DNA from: Impatiens glandulifera
Lineage: Eukaryota > Streptophyta > Magnoliopsida > Ericales > Balsaminaceae
Length of the DNA: 64,000 bases
Direction: 5' to 3'
NCBI RefSeq assembly: GCF_907164915.1
Contig: NC_061870.1
Location: forward strand, 30,913,348-30,977,347
Shown: piece after piece, positions 23,227 to 36,643 of the stretch
Position numbering within the stretch: position 1 is the first letter of the stretch
Layout of the letters: each line of letters begins with the position of its first letter
Position numbers and translations under genes: made by a program
Notes under the pieces: model-generated
Seen by the model: only the letters and a program-made list of their open reading frames with translations
Database searches by the model: none
What the model was told of the DNA's origin: nothing

Positions 23227-25300
23227 CTATTGAGTGAGAGGAACACATTCAAGTTCAATTTCAAGCATTCCCCTTTCGACATTTTGCAATCGGAGAGCGA
23301 TTTCTTGTTTAATCCTCCCATCTACAAGGCTGATTACGCCATCTCTCAGAAGAGTGTTCTCTTTGCTGGCTACCCATTTCCCAAGCTGTAATGGCTCTGC
23401 AGCCGAAGAGCTCTCTGTTGCTTTAGCAGCTGCCACCAATGGTTGTATGTCTATCTCTGCCTCCCCCATAAAGTCGTCTGCTTTGAACGTGTCCTTATCA
23501 TACACCAGCTACATTTGCAAAATTAATGATCATTCCATTATTATATATGATTGTCCATTTCTGGAATCCTTTGTTCTGTTTGTTTGTTTCGAGAATTTCA
23601 CTACTTACCACCTTCAGTGGAGGAATGTGCTCAGGAATCGACAACATTAACTGCTCGTTCCAGACAGGGTTCAGATTATTCTTAATCACACGAGTCTTCA
23701 CCGACTGCATCGTTCAAATTAAGAAGAATTCAAGCTTCATTACTTTCTATAATCATCATTTTATAACAATACTTACTTGACCACCCAAAGAGATGATGAC
23801 ATAAGGATCACTTGTCATTACATCCCTAACAGCTAAATTGGTGCCGCGAACTACATTAACCTTTATCAACCCGACGAATTCCACCATCCCTGCCTAATAT
23901 TGAAAAAAAGATTAAAAACAGAAAAGAGAAAACGACAGCAAAACAGAGAGGTATGTATTAATTATTATTTACCATTGACATCGACATTGTGTTACCCTTC
24001 TTCGCATTCTTGTTGTGTTCAGGCTCTTTCCTTCTCCAACTGTTACGAAAGACCTGCCCTATTCCATAGATGCGATTACCCGTTGTCTGCTTCTCAAAAT
24101 TCTTCTTATTGGCATCCGCATTAGGACCTGATTTAGGATTTCCATTGGCTGTAGATGAACAGGCGCCAGTGGGTGGGAACGGACACACCAAATGTTCATC
24201 CTCATCCGAGCTTATGAATTGTAGAGTCTCGTATTTCCTCCTAATGTAATCGAAGCGCTCTTCTATAAGAGCATCCGCTTTTGGTTTTCTAAGATAGTCT
24301 GGGACATTAGCTTCATATTTCATGTTCCTTACTTCATTTCCACCCATCTCTATTAAAGCATCAACTTGTTCATCCGTCCATTCATCCAGCTTCACTGAGA
24401 AAACCTTGGATATATGAACTCCCAGGCTTCTGTGTACTCCAGAACACTTGATGCATATAAATACTCCTAGATTCAATGACCTGCGAGCAAAATATCTGTT
24501 ATTTTGTGCTTCTTTTTTCCTCGTCTCAATGGATTGGAAAATTGCAAAATTATACAATTTCCTCTGATTTATTACACTTGAGAAATAGCCAAATTAATCA
24601 TTTAAATCAATACTATTTTTTTTGTGATTTGAGTGAATGGAGTTGTTGTCTATAACACAATAAAATTTGTAATTTGGATACTTACACCCATTTGGGATCA
24701 GTGGAGCAGCAATCTGCACAGTATTTATTGCCTGGTTCAGACAACATATTCTGTAGCTTCTTTTGCGCACCTGAACAAGAAACATTGTAAACTGAAACCA
24801 TGCGAAGAAGAAGAAGTTTATACAGAGAGACTCAAAGCATTTGACACCTAATTGAGATATTAATGATCAATCAATTCCCTGTTTTTTCTCCTTCAATATA
24901 CAAACAATCATGTCTGGCTGTCAAACTTGGATGAGAACAAAAAAAAAACAAAATTCTTATGATGTAGGGGCAGGGCAGAATACCTGGAAAATATATTTGT
25001 CTTTCCCGTTGGCAGCAGCTTTGAGTCCTGGCAGTGTCCTCACATAAGAGGTCAAAGAGACACGATCCTGACTCTGTATAATGTACTTACGGTGAATCAA
25101 CATGAAAAAAGAAAAAGAAAGAAAATGATGATTGCAAATGAAGCCAAAGAGATGTATCTACATTTAAAGCTGGTTCATTTAGAAGAGAAATGATATATGT
25201 GCTTGTCAATGGTGGGTGCATAAGAAGGAGAAGGAGAAGGAGAGAGAGGGAGATTACCATGGGCATTATCAGAATCCGGGTCTTGCGGCCGAATAGACAT
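23227..25300 (-). CDS. AGD11: ArfGAP-C2 protein, AGD11/12/13 group
   Basis: 406 residues from seven exons (minus): 25300-25258, 25073-24984, 24770-24686, 24480-23973, 23893-23777, 23704-23609, 23508-23227. It stimulates GTP hydrolysis by Arf GTPases in membrane traffic. The ArfGAP zinc finger (residues about 57-90) shows CADC...CIKC with the usual spacing and the catalytic arginine in GVHRSLGVH. The helical part has VKLDEWTDEQVDALIEMGGN. The C2 domain (about 244-400) shows VNVVRGTNLAVRD, SDPYVIISLG, NLNPVWNEQLML and YDKDTFKADDFMGEAEID, with the acidic residues for Ca2+/phospholipid binding. The N-terminal ESGSCLFDLLCED suits the AGD11 side of the group. Two candidate acceptors precede exon 5; only the one at 23893 keeps the frame. 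It converges on the PIP5K gene. Symbol assigned by resemblance only. Confidence 0.9.
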
Positions 25301-26227
25301 TTTATCCCTTGAATGTCATGCATACCCAGAAGAAGAACATGACTATTTCAATTCAACCATTTTGTGTCAGCGAATTCCTACAATTATTACTGCACAAAGG
25401 GAAATCATTTATAATATCTGAGACAAGATTATGGGAATAGTAAAGGTGGGGAAAGAGATTACCGTTTTGGCGTTTAAAGAATGTTGTAGATTTTGGTGAT
25501 TTACAATAGACACAATGGAGGAATGATGAAAAGAGGTGACACCATAGCCGCGGGAGGGAAGGAGGGAGGAAGATTCAGCTTTGTTGATAATTCCTTCTTT
25601 TTGGCTAACTTGTTATTACCCTTTTTCTCTCTTTCTCTCTCATTTTATCTTGAAAGCCAAAACAAGATTTTAAAAGTTTGAAAACCGAGAACAAAGTCAA
25701 AAGAGGGGGTGGATGATGATGATCTTCTCTCACTATCAAATCTGTTTGTTTCGCTAATTTGTTAGTTGGGGGCCCGAATCATTTTAAGCTATTTCAGGCA
25801 CATCTTTTATTTACATTCTCTCTATATATATATCTTTCATTTAGAAAAATCAAACATTATTTAATTAATTAAGAAAAAACATATCATATTAATTTAGAGA
25901 TATTCATTCAGTTCAAGTGAAATAATAAAATATTAAACAACTTGATTAGGGATCAAATTAAAATCTCTAGTTTCATATACCATCACCCATTCATGTATAT
26001 AAAATATTGAAGACATACAGCGTATGAATGTCAAAACCGTATAGCAAATTCAGAAAAACGAACTCACAAATTTACAACTATATCGAAGGGATGGACAAAC
26101 GAATATCAGTAAGTTTAAACAAGGGGAGATAACAGAATGAATGAAAGAAAACAACCCCTGTTGTTTATGAACCCAAAACCTTGAATGAACATTTTGGTTT
26201 GAAGAAAAAAAAATGGACATACATACT
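25301..26227. other. AGD11-type leader and spacer to MSL1
   Basis: Upstream of the ArfGAP start on the minus strand are an out-of-frame ATG (about 25322) and a five-codon frame, MTFKG, whose stop lies just before the main ATG. A donor-like site at about 25461 suggests a 5' UTR intron. The rest is A+T-rich, with the 3' UTR of the channel gene near 26050-26227. Confidence 0.35.
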
Positions 26228-29200
26228 TCATATGCTTTGAGATATGTGACTAGTATTACTATCGTCATAAGTGTCGCCCAATTTAGCACCGTGCTGCTTC
26301 AATATCTGGATTGACTGCACCATAATATCTTGCTGTGTCAAAAACAGCTCGTACTTGACCTATTACCAAAAACAAGACAGCATTTTAAGCAGAAATGTTT
26401 TCAATTATGGAAAGAAATAAAGAATGCATTTACCATCTGTTTAAGATTGCATCCCATAGTCAGTTCATTGTAGTATCTTTCTGCACCAGAAAGGGAACAA
26501 TATGGGGGTTCCTTTTCTAAGAAAACCTTTGGATGCGACATCAACATGTTCTTTATTTCATCTGATATCTGAGGGATCTTGTAAGGATCGTCAATGCTAA
26601 ATGAAATTTTGACAGAGATCGCACGCCAATGAGCCCTTGACTTGTTGACAATCGCCTAATATGAGTGTGTGAGCATGGACCGAAATATTAGATAGAGAGG
26701 TTGTTAACTCATAAATGACCATTACTACAGTTCAACAAAATTGAATATTTTTTATTCCTGCAACCCTAGTGAGACAAAAGGAAACATGAATCTTTGAAAG
26801 AATTATGTTACAATTTCAGGGTTTTCTTGGTTTTATGAGAGTTTTGAGAACAAAATGAAATAAGGAGATAAGAAAATACAGGAATGGGAGATTGACCCAA
26901 AAAAGAGAATGAGAGGAAATAAGTTAAACAAGGTTCAGTTTGACGAGCAAAATCTAATTGTTCTGCATAAAATAATTTAATGAAAATGTTTTAGAGCCAC
27001 TAGAACTTTCTTTCAATTTTGATTTTGCTCCTCAAACTTAACCTTGTTTGAATATTTCCCCACAAAGTTTAAAATGTTTTGATCTTAGCTAACAGAAAGA
27101 AACAAATGGTTCCGTGAGGTATGGGTAAAATCAATGGGGCCAAAACACGACAAACCAAAAGTTCAAGGGAAAAATCTGACCCCTCAAAAGTACCCAAATC
27201 AAAATTGAAAGAAGGATCTTAGCAAAGTAACAGGTGAAGGACACATTCTCTACTAGGAGAAGATGAAGAAGAGTAAAACTTAGATTACATACTAAATTAC
27301 TAATAGTCTAATAATGACACAAATCATGAATGCAAATCACTTGTAGTAAATGGAGTTTAGCAACCTGACTCAAAAACATTGAGTTTGGAACTGTGATGGG
27401 GTACTTCTCTGCACTGAGTAACGATGTAGTTGTAAGCCCAATGTCCAACACTTGACCTTCCACAGATCCAGCCTGAAACATTGAAAGGGTGTCACAAAAG
27501 TAAGAATAAAGTTGTTAGACATAAGTACTAGAGAATCTCCCAGCTTCTGGAGTACTCTAGTTCTTACAGAAGTATGGATCTCTAACATTGTTGATTCTAA
27601 TCTTGCCATACCAAGCCTCCAACAAATGTGATACAAGAGCAATACAACAAAGCATGCCCAATCAAAAAAGGATCATCAAGGGAACATGAGAAAAATACTT
27701 AAAAGAAAACCTTTATTGTGTCTCCAATGGAGAAAGGTTGTGAAGCCTGCATGAATATTCCACTAAGTACATTAACAAGAACGTCTCTAGCTGCAAAAGC
27801 AGTAGCCACACCTGAAACAAAATTGAAAGCCATGAGCTAAAAGTTAGACCAAGTCATTTGTAATCCATTTTGTTATAACCGCACTTTACTTTAGTTCAAA
27901 TTTATATTACAATTCATAGTTTTCTTTTATATATTCTATTTTTTTTCTTGGAGAAAGTACCCATGAGATTTTATATACTACATATTACCAGATGTCTTAA
28001 AATGTGTAATATGTATGTTCCTCGGCGGTAGATTGCTCTTATGAGCTTTATATAGTATAGAACACAAATCCATAATAAAGGACATGTAAAGGACTAGGTG
28101 CAGGACATGGTGACAAGCCTTTTCAGGAAAAGAACATGTAAATGGGATGGAATAATTTAACATTACAACAAAATCAACATTTTTCATCCACAAAATGGTA
28201 TATACTAAACATATAATAGTACATAGGAATAACTCCTAGAGTTGTTCTAGGTGGAAGTATTCTAGTCAGTTGACCGGCATTTTCTTTGGAGTAAAGCATC
28301 ATTATTCTAATGTTTTCTTGTGACTATGCTTCTAAAACAATATAAATCTTTTATACCATGAGAGTATCCTATGGTAGGTAAGAGGGATGCATCTGTCTGT
28401 GAGCATCCAGAAATAACAATAGCTATAAGAAAATGAAATCAGCCAAGCACGTCGATACTGCCGATTCTTCGCCTACTCCTACATTTTGGAAAACTCAACT
28501 CTCAAATGATTGGAATTACAGCAACCCAACTAAAAAGAATGATTGTTCAAGGAAAATGTGAGAATTGGTAGCAGATTTACATATAGACTGAAACATGGTA
28601 TATTAATGTAATTATCATGTTTGTCCATGAAGTGGAATACACCAACTATTTAATGAAAGGAGAGAAGGGAATGATCCTACCACTTTTGTGTGAGTCAAAG
28701 GTATAAAAGGCATTACACAAAACAAGATGAACCAGTATATAGAGACGATACTTCCACCTAGAGTAACTTTAGGTGGATAAGACATCTTTCTATATATTGT
28801 TTTCAATATAAACAAAAACAAAACAATTTGTGTAGCATGATTGCCATAAGATTCAAAGTTAACATTGGTATTCACTATTCAGCATACAAACATCATGAAA
28901 CTTCAATTTGAGGAAAGATCATTCCAATGACCCTAGAAGTGCACAACAGAATCCATACAAGAAACATGTAGTACTCGAGGGTGAAACAGGAGAATGTCTA
29001 TATCTAAATTGAAAATTTTGGTAACATAAAGAGTAAAAGGAATACTGAGTACCCAGGTGACAAAAAAATTACCTCCTATACCGCCAAATGTAATAATAGA
29101 GTGAACAGGCACACCACATGAGTCTGCCAACGACAATAATCCAATAACAAATAGACCTATGGATGACATATTATCCACAATCAACCACTTTCCTCGTATA

Positions 29201-30199
29201 GCCTTTGATACATTAGGTCCAGACAAAGCACGTTCAAAGACATTTGTTTTCCAGCGATGCAAAAACCACACAAACGAAACAATGAGAGCTCCTCTCCAAA
29301 TTGGGACAAGGTAGTCAGGTGATATAATGTTTGAAGCTACCATCGTGGCGCTATATATAAAAGAGATTTATAAGTATTCACCACGAGTTATTCTTCAATT
29401 ATCAGCACACAAACTCATGTTTAAATCAAATTAAGATCAATTAACATACTTACATGTGTGAAAACGCCATGAATGTCATCACATATCGAACTGGACTTTC
29501 CAAAGCTCCCCAAAAACTTTTCTCATAAGGAGCTGGACCCCAAAAAGTAGTCCCAGATAATAATGTTGCTGGACCTTGTGATGAGTACATGTGGAGTCTC
29601 CTTAGGATCCTTGGCAACACCATCCAAGACAATGTAGTAGCTAATATGGTACCACTAACAGGAACTATCACATCTCTAAGATATGGATATGTATCAAGTA
29701 ATTCAGTAGCATAAGGAGACAAATCATTGGATACTTCTTTAGCTTTATCCCCAATATAAGTAACTGTAGAATGTGAGGCATTCTTTATCTGGTCAACCCA
29801 GTCACTTCCGTTGACTCCACCTCCACCACCTTCACTCGAGGAATATGATCGACAATTTAACAAAGGAGGGATGATCATGAGGGACCCAATTTTCTTCCTA
29901 TCATTGGGAGTAATGAAAGCAAGACGCGAGGAAGAACTGTAATTCTTTGTACCCAATGATTGATTCTGGACGAGAGATCTCGCACTAATCATTTCACAAA
30001 CATTCTTCGCGTGATTTTCAGTTCTTAGTGAATCAGTATAGTGATACTTACTATTCAAATAAGGGAGAGAAGCTCGAAGATAAACTTCACTGACACGGGT
30101 CGTAAACGGGGGAGACAAATTATATTGTCTATGGAAGGTGTTAACATATGAAGAAAGTGATTTCGGAATGAATCGCCTCATTCCGGCTAACGATGACAT
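26228..30199 (-). CDS. MSL1: MscS-like mechanosensitive channel, mitochondrial MSL1 type
   Basis: 528 residues from six coding exons (minus): 30199-29454, 29350-29073, 27811-27711, 27472-27365, 26655-26434, 26359-26228. It opens under membrane tension; MSL1 in Arabidopsis sits in the inner mitochondrial membrane and helps dissipate potential under stress. The N-terminus is Ser/Arg-rich with few acidic residues (MSSLAGMRRFIPKSL), like a mitochondrial targeting peptide. Hydrophobic segments occur near 198-215 (VIVPVSGTILATTLSWMV), 235-290 and 310-345. The pore-lining helix and MscS beta domain follow: ITFGGIGGVATAFAARDVL, SQPFSIGDTIKAGSVEGQV, TTSLLSAEKYPITVPNSMF. The length is close to Arabidopsis MSL1 (497). 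An upstream in-frame ATG is excluded because the leader appears to be spliced just before the chosen ATG. Confidence 0.9.
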
Positions 30200-30410
30200 T
30201 ATGAAGAATCTATATACCAAATCAGAACAAAGTATATACAGTAAAAGGCAACGGGTTTCAGGTGAAGTGACAATTGGCAAGTAATACCTTAATCTGGAAG
30301 CTTCTCCAGCGAAGAAATCGCGGTTTATCGAATGTAGAGGGATGAGAGATTCTTGCGCCGATTGAGGGCTAGAAGAGAAATCGGGATCTCTAGGGAGAAA
30401 CTATAATCGG
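30200..30410 (-). promoter_or_regulatory. MSL1 leader with probable 5' UTR intron
   Basis: On the minus strand CCAGATTAAG|GTATTACTTG gives a donor near 30288 and GGTATATAG|ATTCTTC an acceptor near 30211, only twelve bases before the start codon. The first leader exon would lie around 30289-30400. Confidence 0.5.
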
Positions 30411-33400
30411 GAAATCCAAAAATGTAATTTTATTTAGAAGACCCCTTTAGGAAATGGAACGGTTACAATAATTGAATTTTAACCTATAACTATTGAGTGA
30501 TTTATAATTAATCTCTCCTACTCTTAAATGATTCAATTTGATTAAACAGTTATTATTTTCAATTTTAAAAATATATATTATATTACAAGATTAAAATACT
30601 AACAAAATTTCAAATCTAATATTAAAACATTTTTCTCCAGTTAGGGATAGTATGATTTTTCATATTTTACATACTTGATTAATTAGTTTTTCTCTTAATT
30701 TTAAAAAATGAAGAGTTATATGTTTATTTCAATTTAAATTGCTCTTATTGAGAATTATATATGAGATTTTATTATATTTAAGTTTTATAGTTTATTTGCT
30801 AAGTACTGAGTATGGGACCAAATCTTAATTATTAGGTTGTCATATATATTAATTTTGTTATGTAATTAAATAAATATACCACGTTAAATATTAATAAGTT
30901 GTTTTCACTCTATTGATATATATTATTTTTTATTTATAAATAATTAATCTCTCATTAACAACAAAATTTAATATATATATATATATATATTAATTATTTT
31001 TTATTAACTACTCTAGGATAAGTCTTGCTTTAATCCATTCGTTTAGAGCTTTTTTGTGAAAGAATTTTGGGGATAAAATCTAATTTTTATCTTAAAATTC
31101 AAACATTTTATCAATTATCCAATCAAATAATTTTATTATTAAAATATCAAAATTATCTTTTAATTTTATCTCCTCTCTCTAAACCATCATTCTTTCACGT
31201 ACACCATATCCTCTAACTCAAAAGGTAAATTAGTCTTCAAATTTTAAAAACTAATTTTTACCAAACAAGAATTTTTAGAATAAAACCTAGATAAAACCAA
31301 AAAAACATTTTCATCAAACAAACCCTTATTGTGCTTACCTAGGTCAGTTATAATAGTTAGTCAAATACATTGACGGTTTTATATATATAAGAATGGTTAG
31401 TTGTAACATGATGTCACTCAGTTATAATTTGTGCCTGAGAATTAAATTTATAATTATAAACTCACTCTTGTCACCCTATCCTATCATATCATATGTTATC
31501 ATCTTACCCTACTCTAATATATTAAAATAGTTAAATTTATGTTATTTTACAAACTTTATTAAAACTTTTACAAATTCATAACATCTAACAAAATATATCT
31601 TAATATCCATTTTTATGTTTTATTGTTTCAATATGAATATTTAGCTTGATCTAAAATTGTATTGCTTAATAAGTACATTAAATGAGCAAGGACTCTGAGT
31701 ATGTAAAATATTGGTCTAAGAAAATAAAATATAAGTAAACTATACTTAAAAAAAAAAAAAACATCTAATAAATTAAACACTATATATACTATTTCTTTAC
31801 TAAGTTATGATAGTTTTGAATGACAACAAATATGTTTGAACCGACCTAAATAAGAATAAGGACAAAACAATCTAAAGATATCAAGTTGATCTATCAACTA
31901 AGCTAAAATGAGTTTTGAAGCACTTAAAATACTTTTTTGGAGTCACGAAAACAATTGCATTATTATAGGATTTCATGTATTTTTTATACTCGTTAACTAT
32001 ACCAACATTCCTCTATAGTCTTGAGCCTCTAATGCTATTCGAGTCAAGGTGAATTTTGAATTCTTAAAACATTTGAAGAGTTATTTAAAATAATAATATT
32101 ACTATATTATATTCAATCATATTTTTAAAATGTAAGACCAAACTATTGTTTTAAAAATATATATATAAAGTTTTCAACATGTTAAATTTCATGACAACAT
32201 TGAAATGAATAAGAACAGTGTTCTTTATAAATAAATAAGAGATATGGTAATTAATTTTGTAATTTAGAGGCATAAATAAAGTTAGAGTTATAATAAGAGT
32301 CTAAATCTAACCTTTGATCTTTTGAGCCCAACTAGTATATGGGCTAGAACAAACTTATCACAGAACAACCCATTAAAATTTTAAAACTAAAAGTAGTCCA
32401 ATTTTTACTAAAGGTTGGTGTATTTTTTTTTTATAAATTATTAAAAAATATTATTATTTATGTACATTTAAATTATGATAACTTAGCTATGTATAAAGAA
32501 TATGATTATGAAAAAAAAAAAAAATTCTCAATTTTGAGAATATTGTTGATTACAGTACCAAAATACACCTACATGTAAAATTCAGGAGCTAATTTTGTTG
32601 AATGCACTGACCTAATCAAATATTGAATGCCACGTGGTGTGCTTTCCAATGTTGCCATTTGGCTGTTTTTCTGTGCCCACACGTGCTATTATCTTTTCCA
32701 TTTTTAAGTTTTAATCAAACGGCTAGAATTACAAGTTTGTGATCTTCCTCTTCCATAACCAATTTAATCTTATGCCACATGTAAAAGAAAACAATCTATC
32801 CCACATCTAGTTAGGTCTTTATTAATTAGGACAATATAGTTTTATTGGTGGGTCATCTAAACCATTGTATATCTTTTAATAATAAATAATAGTGACATAA
32901 TAGATTGTTAATCAGTTAAAACATTATAAGTTGTGTGTCACATACAGTTAGTTGGTGTGGACTAACCTACAAATAGACTTATACTAATACTAACAAATCA
33001 TTGTTACTATATTATTTTTAATTAATTTGAATACAAAATTATATATTTCAATGTGACATAAAAGTTAAATAAAAAATAAAAATAAATAAATGAAAATCTT
33101 CAACTAGACCTCCAAACATTGGAGTCAGCCTAGTCCAATCCACTATAGAAATGTTAGTAAAAAAACTCATTTTGAGGTTTGATCTTAAACCACTAGATAC
33201 ATTAAGAAGATAATTAACCAATTAAGTTAAAGTTTTTTATATATTTATAACTTTTTTAAGTTCGTGTAAATAAAATATTGAAAAATAAAAGTTACAACAC
33301 CAAACACTCTAGCCACTATTAAACACAATCAACATATTAAAAACCTATTTAGTGTTGGACACTATTACACAAATTATAATCCACGACTTTACAATCACAC

Positions 33401-34690
33401 ATTCTTAAAAATAACTATTCGTATTAGAATTCTAATTTTATATCTCATCTAATATTTTATTACAGTCGAATTGGTATTATAATTGTTTGGATGAGTGAAA
33501 TTGTAATTGGTATTAAAATTATATTTTAATTTCATGAGAGTTGTCATTAAATTAATTTTTATGTTTGAAAAAGTTTCATATGTTTGAAAAAAAAATATAA
33601 TAAAAATAATTATAATATATATTATCTATTTTATTAAAATATCGGTTTAACACAATTAATTAAGATGACTCGAATATTTAGAGATTTTTTAAGTTTTGAT
33701 TTTTGTCAGAAAAATATATTTTCAACCTGTTAACTTCATATAATTAAAAAAAATATCAATTCAAAATTTTAAAAAAATATATATTAGTTCAATGTTAACT
33801 TACTAAATTAAGAATAAAAAATACATTAATTCTTCCTGAATTTAAAAAATATCAATTAAAAACTTTAATTGTATTTTAAATAATAAAATAATAAGTTATT
33901 TTGTTTGAAAAAATATAAAAAATTGAATTATAATTTCAAACTAAAAATAAATAAATTTAAAACTATAAAATTACATTGAATTGGATTCTATTAAAATTAT
34001 AATTCTAAATATTAAAGAGTTTATCCGAATTTGAATTAAACATAATTTTAATTTTAATATCAATAATAATATTATCAAAACACTTGTGATTTTATATTCT
34101 TAAGAATTCATATTTAACTAGATTTGAATAATTGTAAAAAAAAAAAAAATTGCCATAATTTACCTCAAGTATCATGAATTTCAGTCACATCTTATTTATT
34201 GTTTGTTGAAGAATTCATAATGAATATATATTTGAAATGGTTAGAACAAAATAAGTTATTTTTTCTTAATATTAATATGAGACTAGAATGAAAAATTCAG
34301 ATAATTATAAAACTGACTAATAAATGAACATATTATTTAGAGGTACAATTAGTTAAATAAAATAAAATAAAATAATAAGCAATATGCTTCCTATTATAAA
34401 TTGTTAATTTTTGAATAAAAATACAATAATTAAATTTGATGCATATTATATATACACACAAGTTTATTTTAAGATGAAAATAATGACTTAATTACGTCTA
34501 AATACATTATTTAATATTATTTTACTAGATTCATGTCTTATTACAATTTACAAGTAAATAAAAAACTAATATTTGTCAATGTAATAAAAACATTATTATT
34601 ATTTTTTTAATAGAAAAAAGTATCTCTTGTTCTAATCTTCTTGAAGGGGGACCTGTATCTGGAAATGGGGGATTTATGAAAACAAAATTT
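30411..34690. other. Large A+T-rich intergenic region
   Basis: 4.3 kb without a credible gene on either strand. It holds poly(A/T) runs, short (TA)n runs (for example near 30971) and two bHLH/bZIP-type core motifs close together (CCACGTGG at about 32632 and CACACGTG at about 32680). Several stretches resemble worn MITE or retroelement sequence, but I could not place matching ends or target duplications. Confidence 0.5.
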
Positions 34691-34699
34691 GTGTAAATT

Positions 34700-34927
34700 G
34701 AGAGCGTATAGTTTAGAGAGAGAAAACATTGAAGCTTCGTTCTCCTCCTTCCGGCCTCTATCTTTTTCAAGCCGCACAGGAAGACTGACCAACATTTCCC
34801 TCTCTTTTTATACATTTACGACCTCCCCCGCCGTCACTCGCTTAATCTTCCCAGCCACGCTCGCTCATTCGCCTGCCGACCGAGTAGTATTCACATCGTG
34901 TTTTTGAAGCCGTTTCTCTTCGTTGAG
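34700..34927 (+). promoter_or_regulatory. Leader exon of the SKP1-like gene
   Basis: A C+T-rich stretch, distinctly less A+T-rich than its surroundings, ends CTTCGTTGAG|GTATGTGC, a good donor. The matching acceptor is CTACTGCAG near 36589, which gives a 5' UTR intron of about 1.66 kb. TTTTTATACATTT near 34806 may be a TATA element. Upstream ATGs in it are not followed by any family-like protein. Confidence 0.5.
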
Positions 34928-36643
34928 GTATGTGCAATTCATTGTTCCTACAGTAACTGACGAATTTTCTCTTTGTGAAATTGGATATCGGATCTATTTG
35001 CTGTCTCTAAGTCATTTGTCAAGCCAATTTTTGATTCATCTATTCTTAACTCGGTGATGCTACTATGGATTTGTGACAATTGTCTTCAAGGAATTTGTCT
35101 GACTGTGGGGTCCAGGCTGTTGGACTTCGCATTTGATCGTTTGTTGGTCCATTTTTGCTATTTTCCTCCTCATTTTCTTATGAAATTTGATGATGTCGAT
35201 AACCTTCCCTTGGTTCGAACTAGTGCTAGTCGAGATTGATTACCATAGACTTGTTATATCAGTGGTTGAAATACCTAGCAAACTCTGATTTTGTTTTGAA
35301 AAATCTGGGAAATGACGATGTAGTTACTACTTACTAGTTTATCAATGATGCACTGTTGTAAATAGTACACAGAAGTAACAGAAGACAAAGCCTGTTTGAT
35401 TTGATTTGATTTGCTTTGATCACATCATTTTCTTTTATACTTGATGTCTACTTCTTGTGATTCATATAAAAGGAAAAAACTATGCCAAAAGACAACCCTA
35501 GAGCGCTCATTCAGAACACATATTGAAGTTGCAGAATATGAGGATTAGTTTCTCTTGGTGGTATCTTTCTTGTCCTCATTATAGAAGCTGAAAGATTAAT
35601 GTTACTAAGGGCAGTATATGCTTTATGTTCAAAATATGGTACAAGTGATGAGTAATACACGTTTTTATCTGCAAGTTGCCTTCAAAATAGTTGGGAAACT
35701 AACATGAGGGAATGCCAGGGTGGAGTTTTCTCATGTTAATCAATGGATGCTAGAGCACCTATATCTTGCTTCTTTAGATGATAAAAGGATTTGGATTCCT
35801 GGAATGATTACCTTTTCAACCTGATCAAAGTACTAAGACATAAAGAAAGTCCTGATAATGTGGAGTTATTGACCATTTATAGTGTCCTTTGTATTGAGCT
35901 TGCATTTTTTATGTCAGGAATGTAGGTGTTCTTTGGATAATTTTGCAATTTCCGGTTCTTGTGGAATGCACAGGTCTCAAATGATGGATTAAAAAATTAG
36001 TTGCATAAATTGGGTTGGGTTTTGCTTCAAGTCTTCTATACCTCTGTTCTTAAGGTAGTGCATTGCCTGAAGTGTAGTAATTTTGACAATCGGTGTTCAT
36101 TCTGATAACTAGCATTAGTTCAGATTATTGTACTAAACTTCAGATTATTAGTTCATCTAACTCATTTACTTGAACATTTTTATGGGTTTTCTCCAAGTTG
36201 GATTTTGATCCATGAATGCAATTGATGTTTTATAAGTTGCCTACTTGTTGTATTTGATGTAAAAATGTCAAAGAAATGGAGGAAAAAGGTTAGCTCAGTA
36301 AAATGTTAGAGAGAAATTTAAGGTTTAAGCTTTGTCATTTGCTCAACCTATTTAGAATGGCCTATTAACAAGTGAAGGTGGTTAAGAGTTTTTAGTGCTT
36401 GAGTGGTCCATTAAACTTGGTTTAAAACAATCTGTATCTTCCATACCTTTAGAGTTCACTTCTGGCTTCACTGCATGCAGCAAGACTTAATGAAGATGTG
36501 TATTTTTCCTATAGCAATCTTAAAAACATTGCTTAAAATTGGTGATAAATTAAACTTTTAAATCGATTATAATTATTTTCTACTGCAGTTTTAGGTGAAG
36601 AAGGTGTTGGACATACCTCTGATATCTCTTTTACCAATTTCCA

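Noticed and set aside
32620..32700. Two G-box-like motifs as evidence of a hidden promoter
   Set aside because: No downstream coding frame or leader-like sequence follows within several hundred bases; two 6-mers are weak evidence.
34576..34907. Small frames on both strands near the SKP1-like leader
   Set aside because: No homology; the region behaves as a C+T-rich 5' UTR ending in a good donor.
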